A DNA stretch of 64,000 bases. It comes from Sweltsa coloradensis. Lineage: Eukaryota > Arthropoda > Insecta > Plecoptera > Chloroperlidae. Positions 24,990 through 36,023 of this stretch are shown here, in pieces. The position numbers were made by a program, and so were the translations under genes. Location: contig JAMZAV010000163.1 of the NCBI GenBank assembly GCA_024449915.1, forward strand, positions 62,001-126,000. The letters are read 5' to 3'. Below the pieces are notes generated by a model. That model saw nothing but the letters and a program-made list of their open reading frames with translations, had not been told where the DNA came from and did not search any database. Position 1 is the stretch's first letter. Every line of letters starts with the position of its first letter.

Positions 24990-26784
24990 CTGTGCAACAA
25001 CAAGCAAACGGTCGGCGCGGGGTCTTGACGAGGCATGCAACCACCACCTCTACCACACCACACCACAACACACTCTATACCCACCACTACTGGCAAGGCA
25101 CTTTGGAAACAGATCACTCAGAGTAGGCTCACGAAACAACTTCACTTCTATAACGTATCTATTAGGTATTTATGTCGTTTTTCAAATTTAGGAATCGGTT
25201 TTAAGTTGGAGCAAGATTACAGAATGAGGGATCGAAAAATAAATGTATAAATAAGAAAAGTCATATGTCTAATAGTTAGTCAACTCATAACGGCGCCTGT
25301 TCTACTTGCTTCTTTCATATGTTTAAAAAGAATGCACTTGTAGATATAAGCTACTGTTGACTGTTGTAATTATAGCTGTTTTATCTTGTGTCCTAAGTAG
25401 TTTCCTTCCAATCTTTCTAAACTTTGTCTGTTAGCAAATAGCTATTCGCTCGGCAAAGAAGCATCTGACATATATGAAACTTTGCAAAGTTGTCAATAAA
25501 GCATACATGGACAGCCCTACAGTCATAGATTAAAAAAAAATCTTCATTAGCCAGAAAAAAATAACGAATATGGTAAATTTTAAAGTTTTAAACCAAATCA
25601 AAATTCGTGAAAACTAATTTATTTTTATAAATTATTTTAAAACAAAATAAGGAAATGTGTTACTGCAGAGCCCTATATTTACACTTTCTTGACATAATAT
25701 GTTCAAAATTTCAAACTCCTGTGATGTCAGTCGGCCGAGCGTACAGCAATTTGCCATAACACGCATGTCCTATACTTTCTTAATGTATATGGGTTGTTTT
25801 ACTTTTAAGAATGTTTCTTTTTTTAAATTGAAAGAGAGCAATTTGAAAAATACCAAAACTAAGTTTAATCTTTAATGTGCGTAAATCTAAATTTCCCCTT
25901 CCCGAATTATTGGAATTAATATTAGGAATATGAATTTGAATGAAAGCCTTTTCCAAAATAGAAAAAAAAAACAACATTACAGTAGCCAATTTAGAGTTAA
26001 AAATATATTTGGGAAAGTCAAATGCTATGGCAATGAATTAGACACATTTGTTGATCTGTTTCCAAATACAATGTCATGTACGAAGCTTGTGAAAAAGAAG
26101 ACACTTGAGAATTACCTAATCTACAAGATATAGGAAGTTACAGATATCCTTCACTAATACACTACTTTCGCAATTAAACTATCCCTTCAACAGTTGCCAA
26201 CAATCTGACAGAGTTTTCACAGACTAGGCCTATAATAAATCTGTGACTAATCCACCAGAGAATTGGTACCGCCGGGATATTCGCGTGCAATACAAGAAAC
26301 GCTAGAGAGTATCATCCGTAGTTCTACAATACCCAACATATACAGCTGAAGAGTATACATCTCTATACTTAATTACCAATATGTTACCTGGAGTCTTGAT
26401 TATTCCTTAGGATAACCAAGCACGTTGCCTTAACTGCCCACTTTGAACAGTTTCGGGATTATTCTGCTGATTCAAAATAGTCTAGATCACACAATCATGA
26501 CTTCATTGTTATATTTATGTGCTTCAAGAATCTTAAATATATTGAACTTAAAATAATACACTGGGATTATGGATGCTTATGGAATGCGTTTGATTTGAAT
26601 CGTTGCTGAGTATTTGTTTAGAAAAATGAGTACTGTAATTCTAAGTTAAAATTTGAATCAATGTAGTTGTATTGATTTGTTTAATCAAAAAGCGATTTTA
26701 TATGCTCGACATGTTAATATGTACAATTTTTTGTGCGAAAAATGTATAAACAATGTATTTGGGTGTATTTTTTGCTAAGCTTTC
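24990..26784. other. nab intron, no other feature seen
   Basis: AT-rich sequence between the nab exons at 24989 and 31705. No repeat family or coding motif was recognised in this part. Confidence 0.4.
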
Positions 26785-26850
26785 ATAAATAAATAAAATA
26801 AAATAAATAAATTGTATTTAGAGTCTACCCACTCAGTTATATAACTAAAT
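26785..26850 (-). mobile_element. SINE tail fragment
   Basis: AAATAAAT repeats followed by gtatttagagtctacccact and cagttatataac, as in 58160-58240. Only the 3' end of the SINE is present. Confidence 0.75.
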
Positions 26851-27173
26851 ACCGGTAACTATAATATGTGGTTAACTCTCTATAATGTGTAGTGAGATTG
26901 TATTACAGTATGTATTATGTTGTTACGGGTTATTCATATTACTTTGATGGCAAAATTAATATGATCAATGAAATAACTGTGCAAGTTTCAGTTCATTTCC
27001 TTGTGTACACTCACATAAAACTAACTATTCACTCATCAAATCAATAATAGTTAAGTGCGCGGTTTACTTTGAAAACAGAACACGATGCTGCGATTTTCTG
27101 GTCTAGTCCAAGTGCGATTCGTTCGTTTGGTCATTGATCAATGGTTTGGTTCAGACTTAAGAATTACTCCTAC

Positions 27174-27313
27174 ATGCCAGTATTTCCTGTGCTCTAAAGA
27201 CATCGATGCCCGCGTGTATGAGGAGTGGCTAATGCAACGTTGCCAGTATTTCCTGTGCTCTAAAGACATCGATGCCCGCGTGTATGAGGAGTGGCTAATG
27301 CAACGTTGCCAGT
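27174..27313 (+). repeat. 66-bp tandem duplication, about 2.1 copies
   Basis: Two identical 66-bp units with tgccagtatttcctgtgctc and atgaggagtggctaatgcaa, lying in an 86-codon frame (27085-27345) that includes CSKDIDARVYEEWLMQRC twice. I do not recognise the peptide. The surroundings 27050-27480 are GC-richer than average; a small gene or exon is possible but unproven. Confidence 0.85.
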
Positions 27314-27479
27314 TCCTGTCACGCTCTCAGGGCGGTGACGCCTGATCGTGTGATCGTCACCCTACCTGCTTCGAGATCTTGAGGGAGCAGCGACTGTTCT
27401 TAGATTCCTGGTGGTTGTTCCCATCCCCCTCCCGTGTCGAGTCGTGGGAGTCGCCAGGTTCCTGGAAAACAGGAGATCA

Positions 27480-28190
27480 CAGTTGATCACTACCTAGTGG
27501 TATTAACTCTACATGGTCACTTCATCTCTTGCAGATGAGGTTGTGTGAAAACAAGAGAGCACATGACCTTGCCACTGCTTCAACCGGTACCAACGTCTAT
27601 TACAATATTTGCTGGTACTGCCAAAACAAGATTCAATAATAAAGAGGGCGTTGGAAATATGGCAATGGAGAAGTGTATTATTTAACATCACATTTGGCTG
27701 AAGAGATACTATTTATTAGCAAACAGTAATTCCTATTTAAACCTCCTTGAATGTTCTTGTCTTAGTGGTAAATGACTGGTAAATACACACAGTTGTCCAG
27801 GTCTGGCATATTATGTGCTTGTGATGTTTTCAAACTTATTTTGATCACACATGAACGTTGAATTTCAATTCAAGATGGCGAGCACCACATTTGCACGCAA
27901 CTTAAGATGTGTTGGTTAATTTGTTAACCAACAGTAAATTGTTGTTCAAAATCCATAATTGGCTTTTGACTGGGAGGCTGATATGATTGATTAAGAAAAA
28001 ATTCGACTTCAACAACAAATAAGTTGGGTTTTCGATCCTGTTGCGAATAAAGATCTAATAATAATAAGTACATTTTCTCCCTGCCAGTAACGTTGAAACA
28101 GAAATCAAAGATGTTACAAAACTCACAATTCATATAAAATGTTTACTTTGTATTTGCGTTTTGAATGAAGTGGCAACGTGAGTTTATTAG
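27480..28190. other. nab intron, no other feature seen
   Basis: No recognisable coding or repeat signal in this AT-rich stretch. Confidence 0.35.
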
Positions 28191-28485
28191 ACGAGGGAGC
28201 GAAGCGACTTAGGATACAATTCAACTCAGATTACAAAATCTTTCCCGACCAGGGAATTGAATCTAGGTCCCCCACATTCCGGGATTAAGGTCGCCTTACC
28301 CAACTAGACTGGGAAAACGCCAAAGTCGTTGTTAGACGAGTGAGCGAGTCATGTGGTGAATACGCGGGAACTTCTGCATACAAGTTGATTGATATAGATA
28401 TAAATGTTCGGGTTTTGAGTTTATTTGTTATAAGGGCGCGTCAACTGTAAGGCTTTAATGCGCCACTGTAGCCTATGATAGGCTA
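28190..28485 (-). mobile_element. SINE head plus half of a GGAAAACGCC element
   Basis: 28235-28311 is a tRNA-like head in inverse orientation (accagggaattgaatctagg, cattccgggattaaggtcgc, ccaactagact). It runs directly into ggaaaacgccaaagtcgttg at 28312, the left arm of the foldback family; the right arm is missing. The same SINE-to-element junction occurs at 31045-31121. Confidence 0.7.
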
Positions 28486-28543
28486 GAAACGAAAGACCAA
28501 CGCTGTCTAGTATTATGAAGAAGTTGCAAATCTGATACTACTA

Positions 28544-29474
28544 GGAAAACGCCACAGTCGTGGTTAGACGCGTGAGCGAGCCATGTGTTGAGTACACGGG
28601 AACATTTGCATTTGAGTTGAGTTGAGTTGAGTTGGTACAATAGGCTCGAGTTTAAATTATATAAGAGCGCGTCAACTGTAATGCCCAGTTCACATAAAGT
28701 CGTAGTCCTAGTCGTAGTCGTAGTCCTAGTCACAAGCAATGGTAGAGTATAGGAACTCGTCGTATGGTTTAGTCTTAGTCGCAGTCGTAAGAAAGATGAA
28801 AATTTTCATCTTTCTTACGACTAAACCACAAATTCTTACGACGAACCAATCAGAGCTTGAAACGTCACTTACAACCGACCAATGAGATGATACCTACTCG
28901 AGTCAGTTGCACTACTATGTTGAGAGTCAATTGAGAGACTATTTCCGGTTCCCGTTTCTATCAAGGTTTTACGTGGATGACGTCACATCCAAATGCCAAA
29001 GAGCTTCGACAAAAATGGCGCATCTTTGCGCCAAGTTCTTTGTTAAAACCATTGCTTGTGACTACGACTACGACTAGGACTACGACTACGACTCTCTGTG
29101 AACTGGGCATAAGGCTTCAATGCGTTACTCTAGCCTAGAAGATGAAGGGAGGAAATACCCACGATGGCCAGGTTTAGGGGAGGGGTGGGAGGGGTGGGGA
29201 TTCTCACGTAGTACTCTTCTTCTTTGTACATGAGGTTACAATAATTAACATGTGTAAGAACACCCCACTCCCTTCCCCCTGCCAATGGTTGGGTCTAGCC
29301 AGAATGGGTCTTTCCTCCCTTCATCCCCAAGGCTAGAGTGGTGCATTATGGCTTTACTGTTGACGCGCCCTTATACCAACTAAACTCAAAATTAATCAAC
29401 TCAAGAGCAAATGTTCCCGGGTACTCAACACAAGGCTGGCTCACTCGTCTAACTATACGACTGTGGAGTTTTCC
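28544..29474. mobile_element. GGAAAACGCC foldback element with a nested element
   Basis: Left arm starts ctaggaaaacgccacagtcg and contains gagcgagccatgtgttgagt; the right arm ends in the inverse (actcaacacaaggctggctc .. gttttcc). A second element sits at 28682-29109 in the left arm. Middle part 29113-29340 is itself partly palindromic with ggagggaaa / tttcctccc words. Confidence 0.88.
28682..29109. mobile_element. PIF/Harbinger-like MITE, 428 bp, TAA target duplication
   Basis: Perfectly recognisable ends of about 60 bp: tgcccagttcacataaagtc then repeated cgtagtcctagt words, and the inverse at 29049-29109. TAA stands on both sides (28679-28681, 29110-29112). Empty-site words in sister copies (gtcaactgtaaggc) show that TAA was single before insertion. 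A 3-bp TWA duplication is the PIF/Harbinger rule; the assignment is by that rule, as no transposase is present. A perfect 34-bp hairpin lies at 28787-28820. Confidence 0.85.
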
Positions 29475-29487
29475 TTGTTAGCTTTTG

Positions 29488-29870
29488 ATATGAATGAAAC
29501 ATATGAGAGTCTTTTTTTCCACTTGAATATCATATGCAGCATTTTCTTTCTGCGTTTAGTCGGTTTATTTATTAGTTGGTTACTATATCGGCCTACATTA
29601 ATTTAAATGTGCATTTTACTTTTTGAAACTTGTAACGGTAATAAGCATTAATTATAAGGGTAACTGTAGATTAATCGGCCAATCCACCCCCATCCTTTTA
29701 GTAAATACTTATGGACGTAACAAGGTCCAAAAAGTGAAATGCATATTAAATAAATGTAGGCCAATATAGTAACTAAATAATAATTAAATGGACTAAACGC
29801 AGAAAGAAACTGCTGCATGTGATATTCAAGTGGCAAAAAACACTCTATCGTAGCTCATTCATATCCAATG
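29488..29870. repeat. 383-bp palindrome
   Basis: Arms of about 170 bp beginning gatatgaatgaaacatatga and closing with the diverged inverse at 29860. Words such as tttctttctgcgtttagt and its complement are shared. Lies directly beside a foldback element. Confidence 0.85.
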
Positions 29871-30254
29871 TCCATATAATTTATTCTTATGAACCATACG
29901 TTTTGTTTTTTAAAAACTTATCTTAAGTCTTCATCCTAATTAAATATACATTATTATACATAAGAAGGAAAACGCCAAAGTCGTGGTTAGACGAGTGAGC
30001 GAGCCATGTTGAGTACCCGATAACATTCTCTTTCCTCCTCCTACCTAAACACTCTCGTAGCTTATTCATATTCATTGTCCATATAGTTCATTCTTATGAA
30101 CCATACGTTTTGTTTTTTTAAAAACTTATCTTAAGTCTTCATCCTAATTAAATATACATTATTATACATAAGAAGGAAAACGCCAAAGTCGTGGTTAGAC
30201 GAGTGAGCGAGCCATGTTGAGTACCCGATAACATTCTCTTTCCTCCTCCTACCT
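29839..30254 (+). repeat. 208-bp tandem duplication carrying an element arm
   Basis: Segments 29839-30046 and 30047-30254 are nearly identical, including gaaccatacgttttgttttt and the first 75 bp of a GGAAAACGCC element with its flank. The duplication therefore happened after the element inserted. Confidence 0.88.
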
Positions 30255-30562
30255 AAGGCTGAGTCCAGCATGTGTCTTTCCTACCTAGCCTATCATATGC
30301 TAGAGTGGCGCTTTATGGCCGTGTAGGTTGACGCACCCTTATACCAACTAAACTCAAAACCATATAATTTATAGATTACGAACCACACACTTAAAAACAA
30401 TTTTTAATTGTTTTTAAGTGTGTGTTCGTATCTATTTCGTTCCGGGTCAATAAGCTTTTCATATCATATAATTTATCTTATATATTAATCAACTTAAATG
30501 CAAATGTTCCCGGGTACTCATCACATGACTCACTCACTCGTCTAACGACTTAGGCGTTTTCC
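30175..30562. mobile_element. GGAAAACGCC foldback element, 388 bp
   Basis: Left end ggaaaacgccaaagtcgtgg, right end inverse at 30562 (ttaggcgttttcc). An internal 54-bp hairpin with arms cacacacttaaaaacaa lies at 30374-30430. Confidence 0.85.
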
Positions 30563-30569
30563 TAGTTAG

Positions 30570-31044
30570 ACAAGGGAGCGGAGATACTGAGGATACAAAT
30601 TCAACTCAAACGGCTCTTCTGTGATTCTGTGCATAAGTGTGTGTGGGTGTACGTCGAAAATCAGACGAATCGCTGAATAGATTGCGCTGAAATTTTAAAC
30701 AGACATCCGGTACGAGTTAACTGAGAATTGCTAACAAGCTAGATCCATTGCGATTTAAACCTACAAGAAATAATAAATTGAAAAATAGTCTGTAAATGTA
30801 AAGGAATTAATATATTAACAATGGTTTTGTTTTTGAAAAAATATCATTTGTTTGTTGTCAGGCTGTGAAAATGCAGTGCTCATGGTGAATCGAATCTTGC
30901 ACGCTCAAGGTACCCCCGAATTCCGTTCGGAGATTGAGTAAACCTTGCCATCTTCACACGTATTTCGTGCTGGCTATGTTTTCCATAGTAGTGTATATGC
31001 ATTTAAAAACATGTTCTATAATTTTTTAATAGAAACCGGAAAGT
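30570..31044. other. Repeat-derived sequence, no gene
   Basis: Begins gacaagggagcggagatact, similar to 28185-28215, and contains cgagttaactgagaattgct and gcgatttaaacctacaagaa, shared with 6250-6318. This looks like the body of another interspersed family whose ends I cannot set. Confidence 0.5.
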
Positions 31045-31120
31045 CAAACTTATCCCGACCGTTGTTTGAACCCGGATCTCCAACATTCCGGGTATAAAGG
31101 CGCCTTAGCCAACTAGACTA
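31045..31120 (-). mobile_element. tRNA-like SINE head
   Basis: Inverse-oriented tRNA-like sequence with tttgaacccggatctccaac, cattccgggtataaaggcgc and cttagccaactagacta, abutting a foldback element at 31121. Confidence 0.65.
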
Positions 31121-31400
31121 GGTAAACGCCAAAGTCGTTGCTAGACAAATGAGTGAGTCATGTGTTGAGTACCTGGGATCATTGGTATGTAAGTTGATTG
31201 ATATATAGATATAAATGATAGGGTTTTGAGTTTATTTGTTATAAGGGCGCATCAACTGTAAGGCCATAATGCGCCACTCTGGTAGGGAGGAAAGACCCAG
31301 GCTGGATCAGGCCTTAGGTAGGGGGAGGAAATAAAATGTTACCGGGTATACTCAACACATGACTCGCTCACTCATCTAACAACGACTTTTGTGTTTTCCT
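31121..31400. mobile_element. GGAAAACGCC foldback element, 280 bp
   Basis: Left end ggtaaacgccaaagtcgttg, right end the inverse with gtgttttcct. Internal words gttgattgatatatagatat and agggcgcatcaactgtaagg match the copies at 28312 and 28544. Confidence 0.85.
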
Positions 31401-31510
31401 ATCAAATAATGCATAGTATAGGTCAGTTCTAAAGGAGCAGAATCGATGCAGTACCTGTTCCAATCTATTCAGATCTACAATGTACCAACAATCCATATAA
31501 CTTTTATAAA

Positions 31511-31672
31511 GTTAACTGTCTCCGTAGCTTAGGGGTAAAGCACCGGATCGGCAATTGGGAGACCGTTGCTTGATTCCCCGCTGAGATGGATTTTGTAATT
31601 TCTGGACTGATTTCCATAAAATCAATTACAACTACGAGAGTGTTTCCAGATCAATGAAATAGAGAAACGTGC
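31511..31672 (+). mobile_element. tRNA-derived SINE, monomer
   Basis: Full tRNA-like head: A-box tagcttaggggtaaagcacc, B-box gcttgattccccgc. Then body gagatggattttgtaatttc, tggactgatttccat and 3' part gagtgtttccagatcaatga. Because it has only one orientation, it gives the monomer that the inverted dimers at 5628 and 57183 contain. Confidence 0.8.
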
Positions 31673-31704
31673 GTTATATTAAAGCAGGCAGTCAGTATAC
31701 TTAC

Positions 31705-31816
31705 TGGACAAGGCGAACTAGCGTTGCTGAACGACAACTGGGAGTCTGTATCGTCCGTGTCGGGACGCTCCGATTCGAAGCAAGATGACATTCTACCACT
31801 GCTTCGCCGGAAGAAC
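31705..31816 (-). CDS. nab: nab exon, Ser-rich acidic segment
   Basis: A 112-bp exon with acceptor cttgttctag before GTTCTTCCG and a strong donor TGTCCA|GTAAGTAT. One frame is open and continues that of the previous exon across the split Arg codon: FFRRSSGRMSSCFE followed by SERPDTDDTDSQLSFSNASS. It ends on a complete codon, so the next exon at 24989 begins in phase 0 as observed. Serine-rich and acidic composition suggests a flexible, possibly phosphorylated linker. This is inference from composition; the link to nab rests on phase, strand and neighbours. Confidence 0.78.
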
Positions 31817-31849
31817 CTAGAACAAGTCATATCACGATGTAAGACAAGC

Positions 31850-32555
31850 TTAAAATGTTAAATAAATGATTTGCATGTGATCCTGGTAAATTGTTTTAGG
31901 AGTTTGTTGATTTACCTATATATGCAGATAGGAACACTTGAGTAAGTGGTACTCAGTTACTGTCACATATATAGTACCGCCATCGAATAAATATGGTTGT
32001 CTTGAAGTTAAAATTAATGTGGGCTGCAGTTTATGTAAGATTGTGTTAAAATATGCAATTCTGAGTTAGTGGGTTTGTGTTTTAATTTTTGATGCTGTAA
32101 TATGACATCTTTAACGTCTATGCCACAGAGTTATGCTAAAGTAGAACGATAAATACATCTATTTTCTAGCTAGAGGAGCAAAGCTCTCATATAGGATTAC
32201 ATCCTGTTATTCCGTCTATGTTTGTCGACTCACATTAAAAGCAAAACACGACGTGTGGATATTTTAGCAGGTAGTGCACATCAACGAGGATGATACAGAA
32301 TGATGAGATGTTTGGTGACCCTGGAGGTAAGGATAGAGATGTCTAGCTCGCCCGAAAGATTGAAATTTCAGTTACCACCACCACCACCTTTACCAAACTA
32401 AGCAATGATCATTGAGATTAGTGAGAGATTTTGTTGATTTTGTTAACACACGAAATTTTTAATGAGATTGTGTTAAACATGAGCTTCATTGTGTATCATC
32501 AAGCATTGCTGTTCGAAAATTTGTTAAAACATTAAACACCTTCGGTGTGATAAAT
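31850..32555. other. nab intron, no clear feature
   Basis: Contains gctagaggagcaaagctctc at 32168, similar in style to the gagcgaagcga words of the interspersed elements, but no boundaries are visible. Confidence 0.35.
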
Positions 32556-35240
32556 GTGTAACTGTAAATGCATCTACATCTGTGAGTGGATGTGTTCCTA
32601 CCTGGATTGCTGTCAATATTTTTTAGTGTGACTGTGTAAATATATCCACATCTGTGAGTGGTTGTGTTCCTACCTGGATTGCTGTCAATATTTCTAAGTG
32701 TGACTGTGTAAATATATCCACATCTGTGAGTGGATGTGTTCCTACCAGGGCCGCATTCCGATATTCGCTCCAGTCGCTACGGCCGTAGCGCCTATGGGGC
32801 GCAGTGGAGCGTATGATTATGCTCCAACATTCGGAACGGGTGTAGCGTTTAAAACATGGCTGACCGTGAAATTATCAGATTGCTTAATTAGAAGAATGCT
32901 TAATTAATGGTTATTTCATTGATTCTTTCATCAACAATTCTTTCCAAACCTTAAACTTGGGAGAACTAATTGACTACGCAGACATCCTTACAGTTTACGT
33001 GCTATTTTCAGCAGTCCTTTCGTAAATCTTTAGTTGCCGACATCTTGATTTACCCCCACTCCACGGAACGCTCCTAGTGCCGGGCTGAAAACCCTCAGCG
33101 TTAGGAGCGCGCTGAGAATGCTCCAGTAGCGTATTTCGGAACACAAGGCGGGGCGTTTGGAGCTAATTTCGGAATGGGTGGAGCGCGGCTACTGCGCTAC
33201 GTAGCGAGTATCGGAATGCGCCCCAGGATTGCTGTCAATATTTCTTAGTGTGACTGTGTAAATATATCCACATCTGTGAGTGGTTGTGTTCCTACCTGGA
33301 TTGCTGTCAATATTTCTTAGTGTGACTGTGTAAATATATCCACATCTGTGAGTGGTTGTGTTCCTACCTGGATTGCTGTCCAAAATTGTCAGTGTGACTG
33401 TGGGGAATATATCCAATCTGTAAATGGTTGTGTTTCTACCCGGATTGCTGTCAATATTGCTTAGTGTGACTGTGTAAATATATCTACATCTGTGAGTGGT
33501 TGTGTTTCTACCTGGATTTCTGTCAATATTGCTTAGTGTTTCTGTGTAAATATATTCACATCTGTGAGTAGTTGTGTTTCTACCTGGATTGCTGTCAATA
33601 TTCTTAGTTTGACTGTGTAAATAAATCCACATCTGTGAGTGGTTGTGTTTCTACTTGGGTTGCTGTCAATATTCCTTAGTTTGACTGTGTGAATATATCC
33701 ACACTCTGTGAGTAGTTGTGTTTCTACCTGGATTGCTGTCAATATTTCTTACTGTGACTGTGTAAATTTAAAACCACATCTGTGAGTGGTTGTGTTCCAA
33801 CTTGGATTGCTGTCAATATTACTTAGTGTGACTGTGTAAATATATCCGAATCTAAGAGTGGATGTGTTCCTACCTGGATTGCTGTCAATATTTCTTAGTT
33901 TGACTGTGTAAATATATCCGAATCTGAGAGTGGATGTGTTTCCTACCTGGATTGCTGTCAATATTTCTTAGTTTGACTGTGTGAATATATCCACACCTGT
34001 GAGTGGTTGTGTTCTTACCTGGATTGCTGTCAATATTTCTTAGTTTGACTGTGTAAATATATTCACATCTGTAGTGGTTGTGTTCCTACCTGGATTGCTG
34101 TCAATATTTCTCTAGTTTGACTGTGTAATATATCCACATCTGTGAGTGGTTGTGTTCCTTCCTGGATTGCTGTCAATATTTGCTTGGTTGACTGTGTGAA
34201 TATATCCAATCTGAGAGTGGATGTGTTCTACCTGGATTGCTTCAATATTTCTTAGTTAACGTGAGTAAATATATCCACATCTGTGAGTGGTTGTGTGTTT
34301 CTACCTGGATTTCTGTCAATATTTTCTTAGTGTGACTGGTGTAAATATATCACATCTGTGGAGTGGATATTTTCTCCTGGATTTGTCAATATTGCTTAGT
34401 GTGACTGTGTAAATAACTAATCTGTGAGTGGATGTGTTCTTACCTGGATTTCTGTCAATATTCTTATTTGACTTGTAAATATATCCACATCTGTGAGTGG
34501 CTGTGTTTCTACCTGGATTGCTGTCAATATTTCTTAGTGTGACTATGTAAATATATCCACATCTGTGAGTGGCTGTGTTTCTACCTGGATTGCTGTCAAT
34601 ATTCCTTAGTTTGACTGTGTGAATATATCCGAATCTAAGAGTGGATGTGTTCCTACCTGGATTGCTGTCAATATTTCTTAGTTTGACTGTGTAAATACAT
34701 CCGAATCTGAGAGTGGATGTGTTCCTACCTGGATTGCTGTCAATATTTCTTAGTTTAACTGTGTGAATATATCCACATCTGTGAGTGGTTGTGTTCCTAC
34801 CTGGATTGCTGTCAATATTTCTTAGTGTGACTGTGTAAATATATCCACATCTGTGAGTGGTTGTGTTTCTACCTGGATTGCTGTCAATATTCCTTAGTTT
34901 GACTGTGTAAATACATCCGAATCTGAGAGTGGATGTGTTCTTACCTGGATTGCTGTCAATATTTCTTAGTGTGACTGTGTAAATATATCCACACCTGTGA
35001 GTGGTTGTGTTCCTACTTGGATTGCTGCCAATATTGCTTAGTGTGACTGTGTAAATATATCTACATCTGTGAGTGGTTGTGTTCTTACCTGGATTGCTGT
35101 CAATATTGCTTAGTGTGACTGTGTAAATATATCTACATCTGTGAGTGGATGTGTTTCTACCTTGGTTGCTGTCAATATTTTTAGTGTGACTGTGTAAATA
35201 CATATCCACCTGTGTGTATGGTTGTGTTCCTACCTGGGCT
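32556..35240 (-). repeat. 72-bp minisatellite, about 30 units, at the nab 5' splice site
   Basis: Unit, plus strand: ctgtgagtggttgtgttcct, acctggattgctgtcaatat and cttagtgtgactgtgtaaat. On the transcribed minus strand each unit reads CAATCCAG|GTAGGAACAC, a donor-like sequence, and the final unit contains the real donor CCCAG|GTAGGAACAC of the nab exon at 35234. At least four units read GTAAGAAC instead. Each also carries cactcacag, an acceptor-like word. Many units have single-base indels from 34060 to 34460. A MITE interrupts the array at 32750-33222. Because 72 is divisible by three, a minus-strand frame of several hundred codons crosses it; I do not regard it as a gene. Confidence 0.95.
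32750..33222. mobile_element. MITE inserted in the minisatellite
   Basis: Ends gccgcattccgatattcgct and the inverse agcgagtatcggaatgcgcc, flanked by CCAGG on both sides (32745-32749, 33223-33227). Inside, ctccagtcgctacggccgta, a tggagcgtatgattatgctcc-like palindromic part and its mirror near 33120 occur. GC-rich, no coding capacity. A 4-5-bp target duplication; superfamily not assigned. Confidence 0.85.
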
Positions 35241-35430
35241 GCTGCTTGATCAGGTCGTTCTGCTCGGACAGCAGCAATGTTTGTTTGCCCTGCAACATCT
35301 CCAACTGCTGCTGCAGCGCATGCAGGGCCTGGAAGTCCCCTAGTTCTCGCGCCTGCTGAGCAGCGAGCACCAACTCTTCTGTTCTCTCGCCCAATGCTCT
35401 CAGCTCGTCCGCCACTTGCTCCAGTCTCTC
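35234..35430 (-). CDS. nab: nab coiled-coil exon
   Basis: A 197-bp exon with acceptor tgttgttttcag before GAGAGACTG and donor CCCAG|GTAGGA. Sixty-five codons encode a strongly helical, Gln/Leu/Glu-rich run (EELVLAAQQARELGDFQAL, QQQLEMLQGK, SEQNDLIKQQP) that looks like a coiled coil. The final two bases AG join with G of the next exon to give Arg. I do not know this segment from vertebrate NABs; its placement in nab rests on phase continuity with 31816 and on the DEGLR exon further downstream. The donor sits inside the last unit of a 72-bp minisatellite that fills the start of the following intron. Confidence 0.8.
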
Positions 35431-35440
35431 CTGAAAACAA

Positions 35441-36018
35441 CATGATTGTTCAGGAAGTACAAAGTTGAAAAAACCGATACCTTATATGTTTTTTTTGTAT
35501 TTTACGTTATTTTCCCCTTACTACAATATGTCAAAATTTACTGTGTTTAAAAAAAAATATTATGGTTTACATTAAAGCAAAGCCAATTACATATTGCGGA
35601 CACAGCCTATCAAATATTTTATGACGACGGAGTATGAAATTTTCAACCGATTAAAGAGGGTGTGGAACCATGCTTTCTAAGACCTTATAATTATTATATT
35701 CATAGGCCAATCTGTCCACTACTGGGCAAGCAAGTGAACTGTATTCAATTAATTCACTGTCAGTGTATTGATTTGAGTTGTTGTACAGTAGCATATATAA
35801 CACGTTTAATGTTAGTTTTGTTGCAAAAGAAATAGTTTTTTAATGTCATAATAACATATTAATAAAATAAAATAATTTTCTTAAAATTATTACAATCCAT
35901 TGCGTGAACACAGAATTTCATCTGTAACCTTCTGCATTGGAATCAGAAACAACCCCAGCACTGTATTGATGAACATCACAACCCTTATTGGAGGACACAT
36001 ACCCCTTTCTGCATCACT
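35441..36018. other. nab intron with a SINE scrap
   Basis: AT-rich. ccttctgcattggaatcaga at 35928 matches the anticodon-arm part of the SINE at 58550, with the rest missing. No extra exon that would repair the phase problem at 36024/35430 was seen. Confidence 0.4.
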
Positions 36019-36023
36019 TTTAC

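Noticed and set aside
34316..35443. Minus-strand open frame of 375 codons
   Set aside because: It crosses the 72-bp minisatellite and overlaps the nab exon in a different frame; openness follows from a period divisible by three.
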